Shown here one piece after another: positions 25,941 through 36,119 of a stretch of DNA of 64,000 nt. The notes under the pieces were generated by a model. That model saw nothing but the letters and a program-made list of their open reading frames with translations, ran no database searches and was not told the origin of the DNA. The first letter of the stretch is position 1, and each line of letters starts with the position of its first letter. A program made the translations under genes and the position numbers. Source of the stretch: Natronococcus sp. AD-5 (lineage in GTDB: Archaea; Halobacteriota; Halobacteria; Halobacteriales; Natrialbaceae); the NCBI RefSeq assembly GCF_030734285.1, contig NZ_CP132294.1, positions 930,001 through 994,000 of the forward strand. The letters are read 5' to 3'.

Positions 25941-27533
25941 TCAGTCAGGCTCTTCCGGGGTAGAATCTGAACCAGATTCGAGATTCTGTGCTGGATCATT
26001 CTGACTGTTAAACCATTCACCAACTGTCTTGGATCGTTTCCGCGCGCGGAGTCGTTTCTGCAGTCGGTCCTCGATGTGGCGCTGCAACTCGAGTCCCGTC
26101 TCGGCGTCGACGTCGTACGCGGTCGCCGCCCGTCCGAGGAACGTGGCCGAACTCGCGGTGTCCGCCGTGACGCTGGCGAGCCGACGTCGGCGCTGGAAGA
26201 TCGACTGCGTGTGGAGCACCGCCTGGACGCGGTAGTAGGGAACGACCTTCGTCGACCGCCTCCAGAACCCGGTTCGCGCGAGAACGTACCGGTCGCCGGC
26301 GCGGTACCCGCGGTTCGACCACTTCAGGTGGGCGGCGACCGGGACGAGGACGAGCAGACCGGCGAGCGCGTACCAGCGCTCGAAGATCGTAACGCTGGCG
26401 AGCAGGTAGCCGACGCCGACGACGACGGCGACGACCAGGAGGTACCGGACGCCGTATCGCTCCCGCGCCCGTTTCGGCGGCGCCTCGAGGTCGACGTCGC
26501 CGAAGGGTTCGATCGAGCGGGCGAGGTCGACGACCCGGTCGAACCTGGCGAGCGGGATCGCGGATTCCGACCCCCGGCTGTCCGACTGGCCGGGCGCGTA
26601 CCCGGCGGTTTCGACGGCCAGCGCCCCGTAGCCGAACCACCGGAAGGGGACGCGTTCTGAGATCGTCAGCGTCTGGACCTTCTCGAGCGGAATCGTTCCG
26701 CTGTAGCGCTGGATCAACCCGCGCTCGTAGTACAGTTCGTCGCCGATGCGCGTGAGCCGGAAACCGTAGTACCGGTTGACGGTCAGGACGGCGCTCACGA
26801 CCCAGGCGGCGAGCAAGAAGAGCAGGACGGCCCACGCGAGGGCGACGGCGCCACTGCCGGGGCCGATCCCCTCGACGAGACCGACCGGAACCAGCGTCGC
26901 AGGGTCGAGTCCGCTGACGAACGAGAGTGCGATCCCCCCGAGGAGGCTGGCCCCAGGATCGATCGTGAACACGCTCAGGATCGCGAGTTCTCGCGGTTGA
27001 ATCTCGAAGAGGAGATCCTCTTCGTCCTGCGGTTCGTCCTCGATTGCGTCGCGATCGGTCGCCTCGTCGGCCGCCGCTTCGCGGTCGTCGTCGGTCCGCG
27101 CGCCGCGACGGAGTCGCCGCCTGAGTCGCCGAGCCTCGTCCTCGCCGACGTACTGCAGCGAGACCTCCGTCTGTCCGCCGCCCGCGGTTTCGATGTGGAC
27201 GGCGGCGACGCCGAGCGCCCTGCTGAGGACCGTTTGCCTGATATCGACGTTCTGAATCCGGCGCAGCGGGACTTCGCGATCGCGCCGCGCGACGACGCCC
27301 GAGGCGACGTCGAAGGTATCCGCGGTGAGTTCGTACCGGAACCGCTCGTAGTAGGCGATTTCGTAGACGACCGCGACGAGGATGCCGGCGAGGACCATCC
27401 CGCCGACCGAGAGCAGGTTCGGCCCGGCACCGCCGGGCGAGACGACGATCCCGGCGATGAAAAACAACAGTCCGACGTTCACGCTGCGCGAAATCGATCG
27501 AGCCGCGACCGACGCCGGGTGGAGCTTCTTCAT
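25941..27533 (-). CDS. PH-domain membrane protein, YdbT-like (three bacterial PH domains), copy 1
   Basis: A 530-residue membrane protein. Bacterial-type PH (bPH2/DUF304) repeats are seen at '[20 protein letters not shown]', '[20 protein letters not shown]' and '[20 protein letters not shown]', each after a pair of membrane helices. An acidic, Arg-rich linker lies at about residues 145-180. The function is unknown beyond membrane association. It overlaps the small PH gene upstream by 4 bp (ATGA), the usual ydbS-ydbT pair. The last ~20 residues ('[20 protein letters not shown]') are encoded by AT-richer DNA at the edge of the recombinase island and differ from the copy at 36120. Confidence 0.85.
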   Translation of the reverse strand: MKKLHPASVAARSISRSVNVGLLFFIAGIVVSPGGAGPNLLSVGGMVLAGILVAVVYEIAYYERFRYELTADTFDVASGVVARRDREVPLRRIQNVDIRQTVLSRALGVAAVHIETAGGGQTEVSLQYVGEDEARRLRRRLRRGARTDDDREAAADEATDRDAIEDEPQDEEDLLFEIQPRELAILSVFTIDPGASLLGGIALSFVSGLDPATLVPVGLVEGIGPGSGAVALAWAVLLFLLAAWVVSAVLTVNRYYGFRLTRIGDELYYERGLIQRYSGTIPLEKVQTLTISERVPFRWFGYGALAVETAGYAPGQSDSRGSESAIPLARFDRVVDLARSIEPFGDVDLEAPPKRARERYGVRYLLVVAVVVGVGYLLASVTIFERWYALAGLLVLVPVAAHLKWSNRGYRAGDRYVLARTGFWRRSTKVVPYYRVQAVLHTQSIFQRRRRLASVTADTASSATFLGRAATAYDVDAETGLELQRHIEDRLQKRLRARKRSKTVGEWFNSQNDPAQNLESGSDSTPEEPD

Positions 27534-28018
27534 ACGGCGTCCTCACCCTCGCTCTCGATCGCGAGTCGGCGCAGTTCCTCGCGGAGTTTCTCGGCTCGCG
27601 CCGGGGTCAGCCCGGGAATCGCCACGTCGGCGCTTCGCGATCCAGCCGTGTAGACGACGACCGTCGAGAGCCCGGTGGTCCGCTCGAGCGGCGATCGACG
27701 GGAGTCGACGTGCTGGACGCGGACGTACGGGACGACGGTCTTGATTCGGGTGAAGACGCCCCGTTCGATGAACAGTCCGTCTCCTTCTACCTCGAACCGC
27801 CAGACGGAGTAGCGAAGCCAGGCGACGACGAGCCGAACGATACCCACGGCCACGGCGAGCGCGATGGCTCCCGGGACGAGCAGATCCGGCGTGTTAGCCC
27901 AGAAGTCGGTGACAGAGAGCAACAGTGCTCCCCCCACGAGGAATCCGCCGGCGAGACTGGCCCGAAAGAGCGCCACGATGAGCCAGACGGCGCGAACTCG
28001 CGGGTTGAGTCGTTCCAT
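27530..28018 (-). CDS. PH-domain membrane protein, YdbS-like, copy 1
   Basis: A 162-residue protein with two membrane helices (about 12-36 and 47-67) and one bPH2 domain: '[20 protein letters not shown]', '[20 protein letters not shown]', '[18 protein letters not shown]'. It overlaps the larger PH gene by ATGA, implying coupled translation and a joint complex. A paralogous pair lies at 36120-38227. Confidence 0.88.
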   Translation of the reverse strand: MERLNPRVRAVWLIVALFRASLAGGFLVGGALLLSVTDFWANTPDLLVPGAIALAVAVGIVRLVVAWLRYSVWRFEVEGDGLFIERGVFTRIKTVVPYVRVQHVDSRRSPLERTTGLSTVVVYTAGSRSADVAIPGLTPARAEKLREELRRLAIESEGEDAV

Positions 28019-28455
28019 AGGTGCCGAGATGAGAGGTACGAGAATAAAGAGTGGGATAGCGGATCCGGCGGTTACACGACGTCGCGGGAGCGCAGGAACG
28101 ACGCTTGCGATACGTCCGTCAGCCGAGACAGATGCCGGTCGCCGCCGCGAATCCTAGGGCAGTCCGACCGACGCAGCGATGCCGAATCCCGAGGGTCGGT
28201 GCGCCGGCACCGAGCGAGAGGACCGCGAGACCGGCACTGAGTAACTGGAGCGCCGCGGTGATCGCCTGACCGGATCGGGGGCTCGAGGGTCGACGAGCGC
28301 GACGCTCGAGTCGGCGACCCGGTCCGCCCGCGATCGTACGCTGGTCACACGTCTCGTACGCCGTCGAACGCTATGAGCGCGAGGGCCTTGCGAACGGAGA
28401 CGGGCCGTAACGTAGAGCGGCCGGTCGAAGGAGAACTGCCGTGTAGGTGGCGAAA
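28019..28455. other. Intergenic region, no convincing gene
   Basis: A 437-bp stretch between the PH pair and a zinc-finger gene. A hydrophobic minus-strand reading frame ending at 28119 ('ALQLLSAGLAVLSLGAGAP', '[12 protein letters not shown]') has no acceptable start codon after the nearest in-frame stop. It may be a decayed membrane-protein gene. Nothing else is supported. Confidence 0.4.
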
Positions 28456-28689
28456 TCAGTGCGTCGCCGCCCTGAGGTCGTCGATCTGGTACAGGTCCTC
28501 CTGCAGTCCCGTCCCGTCGCAGTCCTCGTTCGGACACTCGTAGTGCCAGCCGTCCTGTGTCGCGTCACTCTCGCGGAATCGTTCGCCGCATACCTGGCAG
28601 AAGAGTTGTCCTTTCTCGCACGTGTCTCGGTGCAGTTCCAGCGCGAGTTCCGTCTGAAACGACTGATTACAGTTTCGACAGGTGTACAT
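28456..28689 (-). CDS. Small zinc-finger protein (C2H2-like plus zinc ribbon)
   Basis: A 77-residue protein starting 'MYTCRNCNQSFQTELALELH'. Residues 4-24 form a C2H2-like finger (CRNC ... LHRDTC), followed by a second metal site 'FCQVCGERF' with 'WHYECPNEDC'. It probably binds nucleic acid or protein. Small zinc-finger proteins of this kind are common in haloarchaea and mostly uncharacterised. The upstream extension to 28716 is short and basic and was not used. Confidence 0.75.
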   Translation of the reverse strand: MYTCRNCNQSFQTELALELHRDTCEKGQLFCQVCGERFRESDATQDGWHYECPNEDCDGTGLQEDLYQIDDLRAATH

Positions 28690-29019
28690 ATTTCGTCTGA
28701 CGCGAGCGGACCTCAAAATCCCTTGGGTTCGTTTCTTCCGCCCGAATTGCCGGTGATTCGGCTCCGCTACGCCGATTTACCGCGAACGTCCTGGGAAAAA
28801 AGACGTACTAGCCGCGCTGTTTACTCGAAACCGTGTGTCTCGGGTTCTGGCAACTCTGTGGGTTGGAAACGCGCTCGAGCTCCGAGCGGCGACTCCCGTC
28901 GACGGGTCGAGACGGGTGTTCGCGGCGCCCGCTGGACGGCACCGACTCGAGCGGCGAGGGAAAACTCGCTCGACAGCGGGTGAACGCGAACGGCGAGTCC
29001 GCGGCCGCGGTTCACCCGA
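28690..29019. other. Intergenic region, nothing recognised
   Basis: A 330-bp gap between two minus-strand genes (fumC and the zinc finger). Reading frames here are Arg/Pro-rich and start or end inside neighbouring genes. No RNA, repeat or operator was recognised. Confidence 0.4.
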
Positions 29020-30429
29020 TCAGTCGTCCCGACCCAGAATGCCGCGTTCGGTCATCTTCCGGGGGTCGAGCACTTCGTCGGCCTCCTCCTCGTCGAGGTA
29101 GCCCTTCTCGAGGACGACCTCGCGGACGGTCTTGTCCTCCTTGAGCGCGGTCTTTGCGACCTCGCTGGCCTTGTCGTAGCCGATGTGAACGTTGAGCGAG
29201 GTGGCCAGCGCCATCGACTGTTCGACCTCCTCAGCGCAGTGCTCCTCGTTCGCCTCGAGCGGCTCGACGAAGCGCCCGGCGAAGACCCGACTCGAGTTCG
29301 AGATCAGCTCCGCGGACTCGAGGAAGTTGTGCGCCAGCACGGGCTTGTAGAGGTTGAGGTCGAGCTGTCCCTCGGCGGCGCCGGCGGAGACGGCGGCGTC
29401 GTTGCCGACGACCTGCTTGTGGACCTGGTTGACGGCTTCGGCGACGACGGGGTTGATCTTGCCGGGCATGATCGAGGAGCCGGGCTGGTTCTCTGGCTGT
29501 TCGATCTCGCCGAGACCGTTGCGCGGGCCGGAGGCCAGCAGTCGGAGATCGTTGGCGATCTTGTTCAGCGAGCCGGCGACGACGCGCAGCGCGCCGTGGG
29601 CCTCGGCCATCGCGTCGTGGGCGGCCTGGGCCTCGAAGTGGTTGTCGGCCTCGCGGAACTGGACGCCGGTCTCCTTGGTGATGTACTCGGCGGCGCGACC
29701 GGGGAACTCCTCGTGGGTGTTCAGTCCCGTTCCGACGGCGGTGCCGCCCAGCGCGAGCTCCGCGAGGTGGTTGCGAACCTTGTCGACGCGGTCGAGTCCC
29801 TTCTCGACCTGGGTGCGGTAGCCGCCGAACTCCTGGCCTAACGTGACGGGCGTCGCGTCCTGGAGGTGCGTCCGACCCGTCTTGACGACGTCGTCGAACT
29901 CCTCCTCTTTGGCCTCGAGCGCCTCCCGAAGCGTATCGAGGGCCGGGATGACGTCTTTCTCCACCGCTTCGAGGGCGGCGACGTGCATCGCGGTCGGGAT
30001 CACGTCGTTGGACGACTGGCCGTAGTTGACGTGGTCGTTGGGGTGGACGACGCGGTCGCCGATCTCCGCGCCCGCGATCTCCGCGGCGCGGTTGGCGATG
30101 ACCTCGTTGGCGTTCATGTTCGAGGAGGTGCCGGAGCCGGTCTGGAAGACGTCGACCGGGAACTGATCGTCGTGCTCGCCGGCGATGACCTCGTCGGCCG
30201 CCTCGATGATCGCCTCCGCGACGTCGTCCTCGATCAACTCGAGGTCGCGGTTGGCCCGTGCGGCGGCCTTCTTGACGACGCCGAGACCGCGAACGAACCG
30301 CCGGCTGAAGCTGATCCCCGAGATGGGGAAGTTCTGGATCGCGCGCTGGGTCTGAGCGCCCCAGTAGGCGTCCCTCGGAACCTGCATCTCGCCGAGACTG
30401 TCGCGTTCGACTCTGTAGTCCTCGCTCAT
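29020..30429 (-). CDS. fumC: Class II fumarate hydratase
   Basis: Converts fumarate and water to malate in the TCA cycle. The 469-residue length is normal. The superfamily signature 'GSSIMPGKINPVVAEAVNQV' carries the catalytic serine loop. 'TGSGTSSNMNANEVIANRA' and 'VHPNDHVNYGQSSNDVIPT' are substrate-binding regions typical of class II fumarases, and 'TGRTHLQDATPVTLGQEF' is the third conserved region. It is cytoplasmic and iron-independent. It appears monocistronic. Confidence 0.97.
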   Translation of the reverse strand: MSEDYRVERDSLGEMQVPRDAYWGAQTQRAIQNFPISGISFSRRFVRGLGVVKKAAARANRDLELIEDDVAEAIIEAADEVIAGEHDDQFPVDVFQTGSGTSSNMNANEVIANRAAEIAGAEIGDRVVHPNDHVNYGQSSNDVIPTAMHVAALEAVEKDVIPALDTLREALEAKEEEFDDVVKTGRTHLQDATPVTLGQEFGGYRTQVEKGLDRVDKVRNHLAELALGGTAVGTGLNTHEEFPGRAAEYITKETGVQFREADNHFEAQAAHDAMAEAHGALRVVAGSLNKIANDLRLLASGPRNGLGEIEQPENQPGSSIMPGKINPVVAEAVNQVHKQVVGNDAAVSAGAAEGQLDLNLYKPVLAHNFLESAELISNSSRVFAGRFVEPLEANEEHCAEEVEQSMALATSLNVHIGYDKASEVAKTALKEDKTVREVVLEKGYLDEEEADEVLDPRKMTERGILGRDD

Positions 30430-30632
30430 GTGCGGGCGTTGGCGGCCGGGTGCGTAAAATCCACCGGTCTGATCCCGGGAGCCCCCGACGCGGCCCTCGA
30501 CGTGACGTTTTACCCACCTTCCCTGCTATTGAACGAACGGTGGCCGTACTTCTTACCAACCATTCACTCATACTATAATTAATATTGAAAAATGTTAAGT
30601 GCCCCGTATGCAATCAACGTTTGTGATCCACA

Positions 30633-31910
30633 GTGATTGACAATAGCGATCGTTCGCGGAGAACGGTTCTCAAGGGTGTCGGATCTGCAGGGGTTGCGGG
30701 GCTCGTTAGTCTGGCAGGATGTACGACCGGTGAGGGCGGTGACGGTGACGACACGCTCGAGGTGCTCCACGGGTGGACCGGCGGCGACGGTGCCGAGGCG
30801 GCCGACGCGCTCTTCGGAGCGTTCGAGGACGAACACTCCGATATCGACCTCGACGAGAAGCCGATCGGCGGCGGCGGGAACCAGAACCTCGACGATACGG
30901 TCGCAAACCGACTTCAGGGAGGCGACCCGCCGAGTTCGTTCGCCGGGTGGCCCGGCGCGAACCTCGAGCAGTACGGCGACGCTATCGGCGATATCGAGTC
31001 CGAAGTCTGGGACGAAGGAGAGCTGAAAGACGCCCACGCCGAGGAAGCGGTCGAACTCTGCCAGCACAACGACGGCTACTCGGCGGTTCCGATCGGATCC
31101 CACCGACTGAACGACCTCTTTTACAACGTCGACGTTCTCGACGAGGCGGGCGTGGACCCGGACTCGATCGACAGCGCCGACGCGTTCGTCGACGCGCTCG
31201 ACGCCGTCGACTCCGAGACCGACGCGACGCCGCTCGCGATGTCGCTCGAACCGTGGTGTATCCTCCAGACGTGGGCGCAGACGATGCTCGGCGAGCACGG
31301 CTACGACGCCTACGTGAGCTTCATCGAGGGCGACGGCGACGAGGAGGCCGTGCGCTCGACGTTCGAGACGCTCGAGGAGATCCTCGATAACTACGTCAAC
31401 GCCGACGCCGCCTCCGTCGACTTCACCGAGGTCAACCGTGACATCATGAGCGGCGACGCCGCGTTCATCCACCAGGGCAACTGGGTCGCCGGCGCGTACA
31501 TCGCGGAGGAACTGGAGTACGGCGGGACGTGGGACGCGATTCGGTACCCCGGAACGGAGGACTACTACACGCTCCATATCGACTCGTTCATCTATCCGAA
31601 CGACAACCCGACCCCCGAGGATACCGCAACCTGGCTGCGATTCGCCGGGAGCGAGGCGGCACAGGTCGCGTTCAACCAGTACAAGGGGTCGATTCCGACG
31701 CGGGTCGACACGCCCACCGATGACTTCAACGCGTACCTCACGGACACGATCGAGGACTTCGACGACGCCTCGGAGAAGCCGCCGACGCTCGCTCACGGTC
31801 TCGCCGTCGACCAGAGCACCCAGACCGATCTCGAAGGGGTGCTGAACAACGACTTCGCGGACCCCTACGACGTGGATAGCGCTACGGACGGCTTCATGAA
31901 CGTCTTCTAA
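30633..31910 (+). CDS. ABC transporter extracellular sugar-binding lipoprotein
   Basis: A 425-residue carbohydrate-type (family 1) solute-binding protein with a GTG start. The N-terminus 'DRSRRTVLKGVGSAGVAG' is a Tat signal with lipobox 'SLAGC', so it is a lipid-anchored surface protein. The mature part contains 'EVLHGWTGGDGAEAADALF' and 'ADAFVDALDAVDSETDATPL', typical of sugar-binding proteins. It opens a four-gene operon with two permeases and an ATPase. The sugar cannot be named from sequence. Confidence 0.92.
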   Translation: MIDNSDRSRRTVLKGVGSAGVAGLVSLAGCTTGEGGDGDDTLEVLHGWTGGDGAEAADALFGAFEDEHSDIDLDEKPIGGGGNQNLDDTVANRLQGGDPPSSFAGWPGANLEQYGDAIGDIESEVWDEGELKDAHAEEAVELCQHNDGYSAVPIGSHRLNDLFYNVDVLDEAGVDPDSIDSADAFVDALDAVDSETDATPLAMSLEPWCILQTWAQTMLGEHGYDAYVSFIEGDGDEEAVRSTFETLEEILDNYVNADAASVDFTEVNRDIMSGDAAFIHQGNWVAGAYIAEELEYGGTWDAIRYPGTEDYYTLHIDSFIYPNDNPTPEDTATWLRFAGSEAAQVAFNQYKGSIPTRVDTPTDDFNAYLTDTIEDFDDASEKPPTLAHGLAVDQSTQTDLEGVLNNDFADPYDVDSATDGFMNVF

Positions 31911-31925
31911 CCCCACTCCAGTTTT

Positions 31926-32939
31926 ATGAAAGACGTTCTAGAACTCCTGTGTAGCGTCCGACGCGGACGAATCGCGGGGCGAGACGAATCCGAGAGCCGT
32001 CCCGACGAGCGTCCGATCAGGACCGACGGCGGGGCCGTCGACGACCGGTCGTCGCTCCGTCGCTGGCTCGACAGCGATCTGGTACAGTCGGCGCCGTTCT
32101 GGCTCCCGCCGTTCCTCCTGATGGGCTTTTTCGTCTACGCCGCGATCGGGTGGAACTTCCTGCTCTCGCTGACGAGTTACTCCGGGTTCGGCGATCCCAA
32201 TTACGGCGACCTGAGCTTCGAGAACTACTGGACGATGTTCGAGGATCCGGGGATGTGGGCGGCGACGCGGAACACGTTCGTCCTGCTCGTGGGCTTCACC
32301 CTGGCGTGTCTGGTCGTCGGACTCGTGCTGGCGCTGCTGCTCGACCGCGAGATCCGCTTCGGGAGGCCGCTTCGGACGATCTACCTCCTGCCGTTCGCCC
32401 TGTCGTTCATCGTCACGGCCCAGTTCTGGCGGTGGATGTACAACGTGAACAACGGCATCGTCAACCAGTTCATCGGCCTGTTCGGCCTCGGGCCGTACAA
32501 CTGGCTGGGGAGCCCGCGGCTCGTGCTCGGATCGGTGATCTTCGCGCTCGTCTGGCAGTTCAGCGGCTACACGATGATCATCTACCTCGCCGCGCTCCGA
32601 TCGATCCCGAACGACCAGTACGAGGCCGCGCGGGTCGACGGCGCGAGTACGATCCGGATGTACCGGCGCGTCATCGTCCCGCAGTTGCGGCCCGCGATGG
32701 TCAGCGCGTCCGTGGTCCTGATGCTGTTCGCGCTGAAGGCGTTCGACTTCCTGTACGCGATCTCGGACGGCTACCGGCCCCGCCGCGGAGCCGACATCCT
32801 CGCGACGAAGATGGTTCGCGAGTCGTTCAGTCGCTCCGAGTGGGCCTACGGATCGGCGATCGCGATCCTGTTGTTCGTGCTGTCGCTGGCGGTTATCGCA
32901 CCGTACCTGTACAACCAGTACAAGCGAGGGAACCTATGA
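31926..32939 (+). CDS. ABC sugar transporter permease 1 (MalF/UgpA-like)
   Basis: A 337-residue inner-membrane protein with about six helices after a 55-residue hydrophilic N-terminus. The EAA loop 'YEAARVDGASTIRMYRRVI' docks with the ATPase. It lies 15 bp after the binding protein and overlaps the second permease by 4 bp, so it is part of one operon. Its role is to form half of the translocation channel. Confidence 0.92.
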   Translation: MKDVLELLCSVRRGRIAGRDESESRPDERPIRTDGGAVDDRSSLRRWLDSDLVQSAPFWLPPFLLMGFFVYAAIGWNFLLSLTSYSGFGDPNYGDLSFENYWTMFEDPGMWAATRNTFVLLVGFTLACLVVGLVLALLLDREIRFGRPLRTIYLLPFALSFIVTAQFWRWMYNVNNGIVNQFIGLFGLGPYNWLGSPRLVLGSVIFALVWQFSGYTMIIYLAALRSIPNDQYEAARVDGASTIRMYRRVIVPQLRPAMVSASVVLMLFALKAFDFLYAISDGYRPRRGADILATKMVRESFSRSEWAYGSAIAILLFVLSLAVIAPYLYNQYKRGNL

Positions 32940-33862
32940 GCGAGAAATCAGTTACGACCGAGACGCCGAGCGCAACGGACCGCGCGACCGAAGGAATCGA
33001 ACTCGGACGCGTCGGGCTGTACGCGACCCTGATCGGCCTGGTAGGATTCTACCTCGTCCCGATCGAGTCGGGGTTCGTGACGTCGATCAAGACCTCGGAA
33101 GCGCTGCGAGACACCGCGCCGTTTTTCCCGCCCGGCCCCGGCGGGACTACGTTCGAGAAGTGGCAGATCGCGTTCGACTACCTCGCACCGGGGCTGGTCA
33201 ACAGCGTGCTGTTTACGATCCCCTCGACGATCCTCTGTGCGATCTTCGGCAGCATGGCCGCCTACGGCCTGACGCTGGTCAAGTGGCGCGGTCAGGTCGC
33301 CGTGCTCGCGCTGTTCATCGCGGGCATCTTCGTCCCGTACCAGGCGGTGATCGTGCCCCTCTACGAGTTCTGGACCCAGTGGGCCCAGCTGGACGCGCGG
33401 CTCGCGTTCCTGTGGGGGCTGCCGCTGCTCGCCGAACACCACGCGACGCTCCTCGAACTGATCATCACGCACACGGCCTACGGCGTTCCGATCATTACGC
33501 TGCTGTTCCGCTCGCAGTACAAGACGATGTCCTGGGAGATGATCGAGGCCGCGAGGCTCGACGGCGCGTCGGTCTGGCGGATCTACCGCCGGATCGTCCT
33601 GCCGCTGTCGGTTCCGATGTTCGCGGTCGTGTTCATCTTCCAGTTCACCCAGATCTGGAACGAGTTCCTGTTCTCGCTGACGATCATCGGGAGCGTCAAC
33701 AACCCGGCCGCGTCCGCGACCCTGATCCTGTCGGGGCTGGGCGAGGCCCTCGAGGGAACCGACTACCCGCTCCGGATGGCGGGGGCGTTCATCACGGCGC
33801 TGCCGACGCTGCTCGTCTACGTGCTGTTCGCCGACAAGTTCGCGGAGGGCGTGCGAGTATGA
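32936..33862 (+). CDS. ABC sugar transporter permease 2 (MalG/UgpE-like)
   Basis: A 308-residue membrane protein starting 'MSEKSVTTETPSATDR'. The EAA loop 'EMIEAARLDGASVWRIYRR' is clear. The ATGA overlap with permease 1 indicates coupled translation. The open frame extends far upstream over permease 1, but that part is a non-coding shadow. A second ATGA overlap at the 3' end links it to a tiny reading frame before the ATPase. Confidence 0.92.
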   Translation: MSEKSVTTETPSATDRATEGIELGRVGLYATLIGLVGFYLVPIESGFVTSIKTSEALRDTAPFFPPGPGGTTFEKWQIAFDYLAPGLVNSVLFTIPSTILCAIFGSMAAYGLTLVKWRGQVAVLALFIAGIFVPYQAVIVPLYEFWTQWAQLDARLAFLWGLPLLAEHHATLLELIITHTAYGVPIITLLFRSQYKTMSWEMIEAARLDGASVWRIYRRIVLPLSVPMFAVVFIFQFTQIWNEFLFSLTIIGSVNNPAASATLILSGLGEALEGTDYPLRMAGAFITALPTLLVYVLFADKFAEGVRV

Positions 33863-33900
33863 CCGACCGACGACCGACCTTACAGAAACGGAGGCTCTGA
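33859..33900 (+). other. Tiny open frame (13 codons) carrying the ATPase ribosome-binding site
   Basis: 'MTDRRPTLQKRRL' begins at an ATGA overlap with permease 2 and ends 2 bp before the ATPase ATG. It contains 'GGAGG', an unusually good Shine-Dalgarno for this window, about 9 bp before the ATPase start. It is probably a coupling frame or leader and not a functional protein. Confidence 0.3.
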
Positions 33901-33902
33901 CG

Positions 33903-35087
33903 ATGGCAGAAACGCAACTCGACGACGTAACGAAAGTGTTCACGGACGACGACGGCAGCGATATCGTTGCCGTCGACGAGGTATCGATCGACATCGAGGA
34001 CGGGGAGTTTCTCGTGCTCGTCGGACCGTCCGGCTGCGGCAAGTCGACGACGCTGCGGATGATCGCCGGACTCGAGACGATCACGGACGGCGCGATCCGC
34101 CTCGACGACCGGGTGATCAACGACCTCCCTGCGAAGGACCGGGACATCGCGATGGTGTTCCAGTCGTACGCGCTCTATCCGCACATGACCGTCCAGGAGA
34201 ACATGTCGTTCGGACTCGAGGAGTCCACCGACCTCTCCGACGACGAGATCGCCGCCCACGTCGAGGAGACCGCCGAGATGATGGGGATCGGCGACCTGCT
34301 GGATCGAAAGCCGGGAGAACTTTCGGGCGGCCAGCAACAGCGCGTCGCGCTCGGCCGGGCGATCGTCCGCGAGCCGGCGGTGTTCCTGATGGACGAACCG
34401 CTCTCGAACCTCGACGCCAAACTCCGCGCGCAGATGCGCACCGAGCTCCAGCAACTTCAGGAGGACCTCGAGACGACGACGGTCTACGTCACGCACGACC
34501 AGACGGAAGCGATGACGATGGGCGACCGCATCGTCATCCTCGACGACGGCGAACTCCAGCAGGTCGGCACGCCGCTCGAGTGCTATCACGAGCCCGCGAA
34601 CGTGTTCGTCGCGGACTTCGTCGGCGAACCGGCGATGAACTTCTTCGACGTTACGCGCCGCGACGCGGACGGCGAGGGTGCCGTGCTCGTCGGCGAGCAC
34701 CTCGAGTACGCCGTCTCCGACGACGTCTCGGCGACGATCGGCGATCGCAGCGAGGTCGTCCTCGGGGTGCGTCCGGAGGACGTCGGCATCGAAATCGGCG
34801 ACGGAGAGCGACGGCGAGAAGACGGTCACGCCGTCCCCGCGACGGTGACCGTCGTCGAACCGACCGGCGACGAGAACATCGTCTACCTCGCACTCGGCGA
34901 GGGCGACGGAGAGCACGAGGGCGAGACGGCCATCGCGACGATCGACGGAATGAGCCGCATCGGGTCCGGCGAACGCGTGGCCGCCTACATCCCCGAAGAC
35001 GCGATTCACGTCTTCGACGCGAAAACCGGCGAAGCGCTCCACAATCGCCGCGTCGAGAGCACCGAACCTCGAGCGCCGAACATCTGA
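33903..35087 (+). CDS. ABC sugar transporter ATPase (MalK/UgpC-like)
   Basis: A 394-residue ATPase. Walker A 'GPSGCGKSTTLRMIAG', signature 'LSGGQQQRVALGRAIV', Walker B 'VFLMDEPLSNLDAKLRAQ' and switch 'TVYVTHDQTEAMTMGDR' are all intact. The C-terminal TOBE/OB domain (from about residue 235) is the MalK-type regulatory part. Such ATPases can serve more than one sugar importer. The start follows a GGAGG ribosome-binding site, which supports this ATG. Confidence 0.95.
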   Translation: MAETQLDDVTKVFTDDDGSDIVAVDEVSIDIEDGEFLVLVGPSGCGKSTTLRMIAGLETITDGAIRLDDRVINDLPAKDRDIAMVFQSYALYPHMTVQENMSFGLEESTDLSDDEIAAHVEETAEMMGIGDLLDRKPGELSGGQQQRVALGRAIVREPAVFLMDEPLSNLDAKLRAQMRTELQQLQEDLETTTVYVTHDQTEAMTMGDRIVILDDGELQQVGTPLECYHEPANVFVADFVGEPAMNFFDVTRRDADGEGAVLVGEHLEYAVSDDVSATIGDRSEVVLGVRPEDVGIEIGDGERRREDGHAVPATVTVVEPTGDENIVYLALGEGDGEHEGETAIATIDGMSRIGSGERVAAYIPEDAIHVFDAKTGEALHNRRVESTEPRAPNI

Positions 35088-35219
35088 TCGGCGAGCCGGT
35101 TCGTCGGCTCTCGAGGGTCGAGTCGACCGATTCTTCCGACGCCGTTTCGTGTCGCCGCTTTTCGTCTCCGTCCGTATCTACGTACGCTCACACTCCGACG
35201 CGAGCGTCGTTCGACCGTC

Positions 35220-35933
35220 TCACCGTGATTTCGACGCCGATCGGTCGCCCGACGCTCGAGCGTAGCCGGTACCGACGGCGCGGGCACCCGCGACGAGGAG
35301 ATAGGCTGTGGCCGCCGCGGCGACCAACCCTGGCGCGTCACCACGGCGGACGGTCGTGACGGCGAACCACGTCGCGAGGACGACGAGCGAAAACCCGACC
35401 GTCCACCGCAGGAAGTACGTCGGGTCGGTTAGGACGGGGAGCAGGGCGTCGGCCTCGACGGCCGCTTGCAACCGGCCGGTCGACGCGCTCGCGGCTACCG
35501 CGACCGGGTACGCGTACGCACACGCGAGGAAAAAGAACACCAGCGCGGTCGACGAGACGAGCGAGAACAGTCCCGCCTCGTTTTTGAGCGCGAGCGCCTC
35601 CGGCGTCTCCGTCAGCGAACGCGCCAGCAGGACGGTCGACGGGACGAGCAACGCGGCCGCCAGCGCGAGGGCCCCGAGACCGGACCGGACTACCGCCCGT
35701 GCGGACGGCCGCGGTCGCCGCTCGTCGGAACCGAGCACGAACGCCGTCGTTCCGAGGAGGACGACGACGCCGGTGAGCGCGACGAGCGCGGGGACGAGCG
35801 CGACCGTCGACGGTACGAACGCCGCCGCGTACCGCAGTCCGACCGCGATCGCGACGACGCTGACGCCGCTCCTGAGCAGCGCCGCCCGGCCGATCTCGTC
35901 GCCGACCGGGTACCGAAGCGCATCGCCGATCAT
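35220..35933 (-). CDS. Polytopic membrane protein, DUF4013-like
   Basis: A 237-residue protein with about six hydrophobic segments. The N-terminus 'MIGDALRYPVGDEIGRAALL' matches the usual opening of haloarchaeal DUF4013 proteins (a short cytoplasmic segment before the first helix). No catalytic motif is visible. It lies between the sugar importer and the second PH pair, facing the importer. Its function is unknown. Confidence 0.7.
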   Translation of the reverse strand: MIGDALRYPVGDEIGRAALLRSGVSVVAIAVGLRYAAAFVPSTVALVPALVALTGVVVLLGTTAFVLGSDERRPRPSARAVVRSGLGALALAAALLVPSTVLLARSLTETPEALALKNEAGLFSLVSSTALVFFFLACAYAYPVAVAASASTGRLQAAVEADALLPVLTDPTYFLRWTVGFSLVVLATWFAVTTVRRGDAPGLVAAAATAYLLVAGARAVGTGYARASGDRSASKSR

Positions 35934-36119
35934 GTCCGTCCCCGGCGACGCTCCTCGATCGGTCGATCGATCCCTTCCGTACCCATACGCGGCGAGTGGT
36001 GCGGTCGGGGCAAAAACGTCGCGATCCCGGCCGTGACGTCGCGGACGTCGTCGTCGACACCGTCGCCGCGGTCGCTCTCTCGACCGCGCCGTTTCCCGCA
36101 GGCGGCGGGTTACGGCCGA

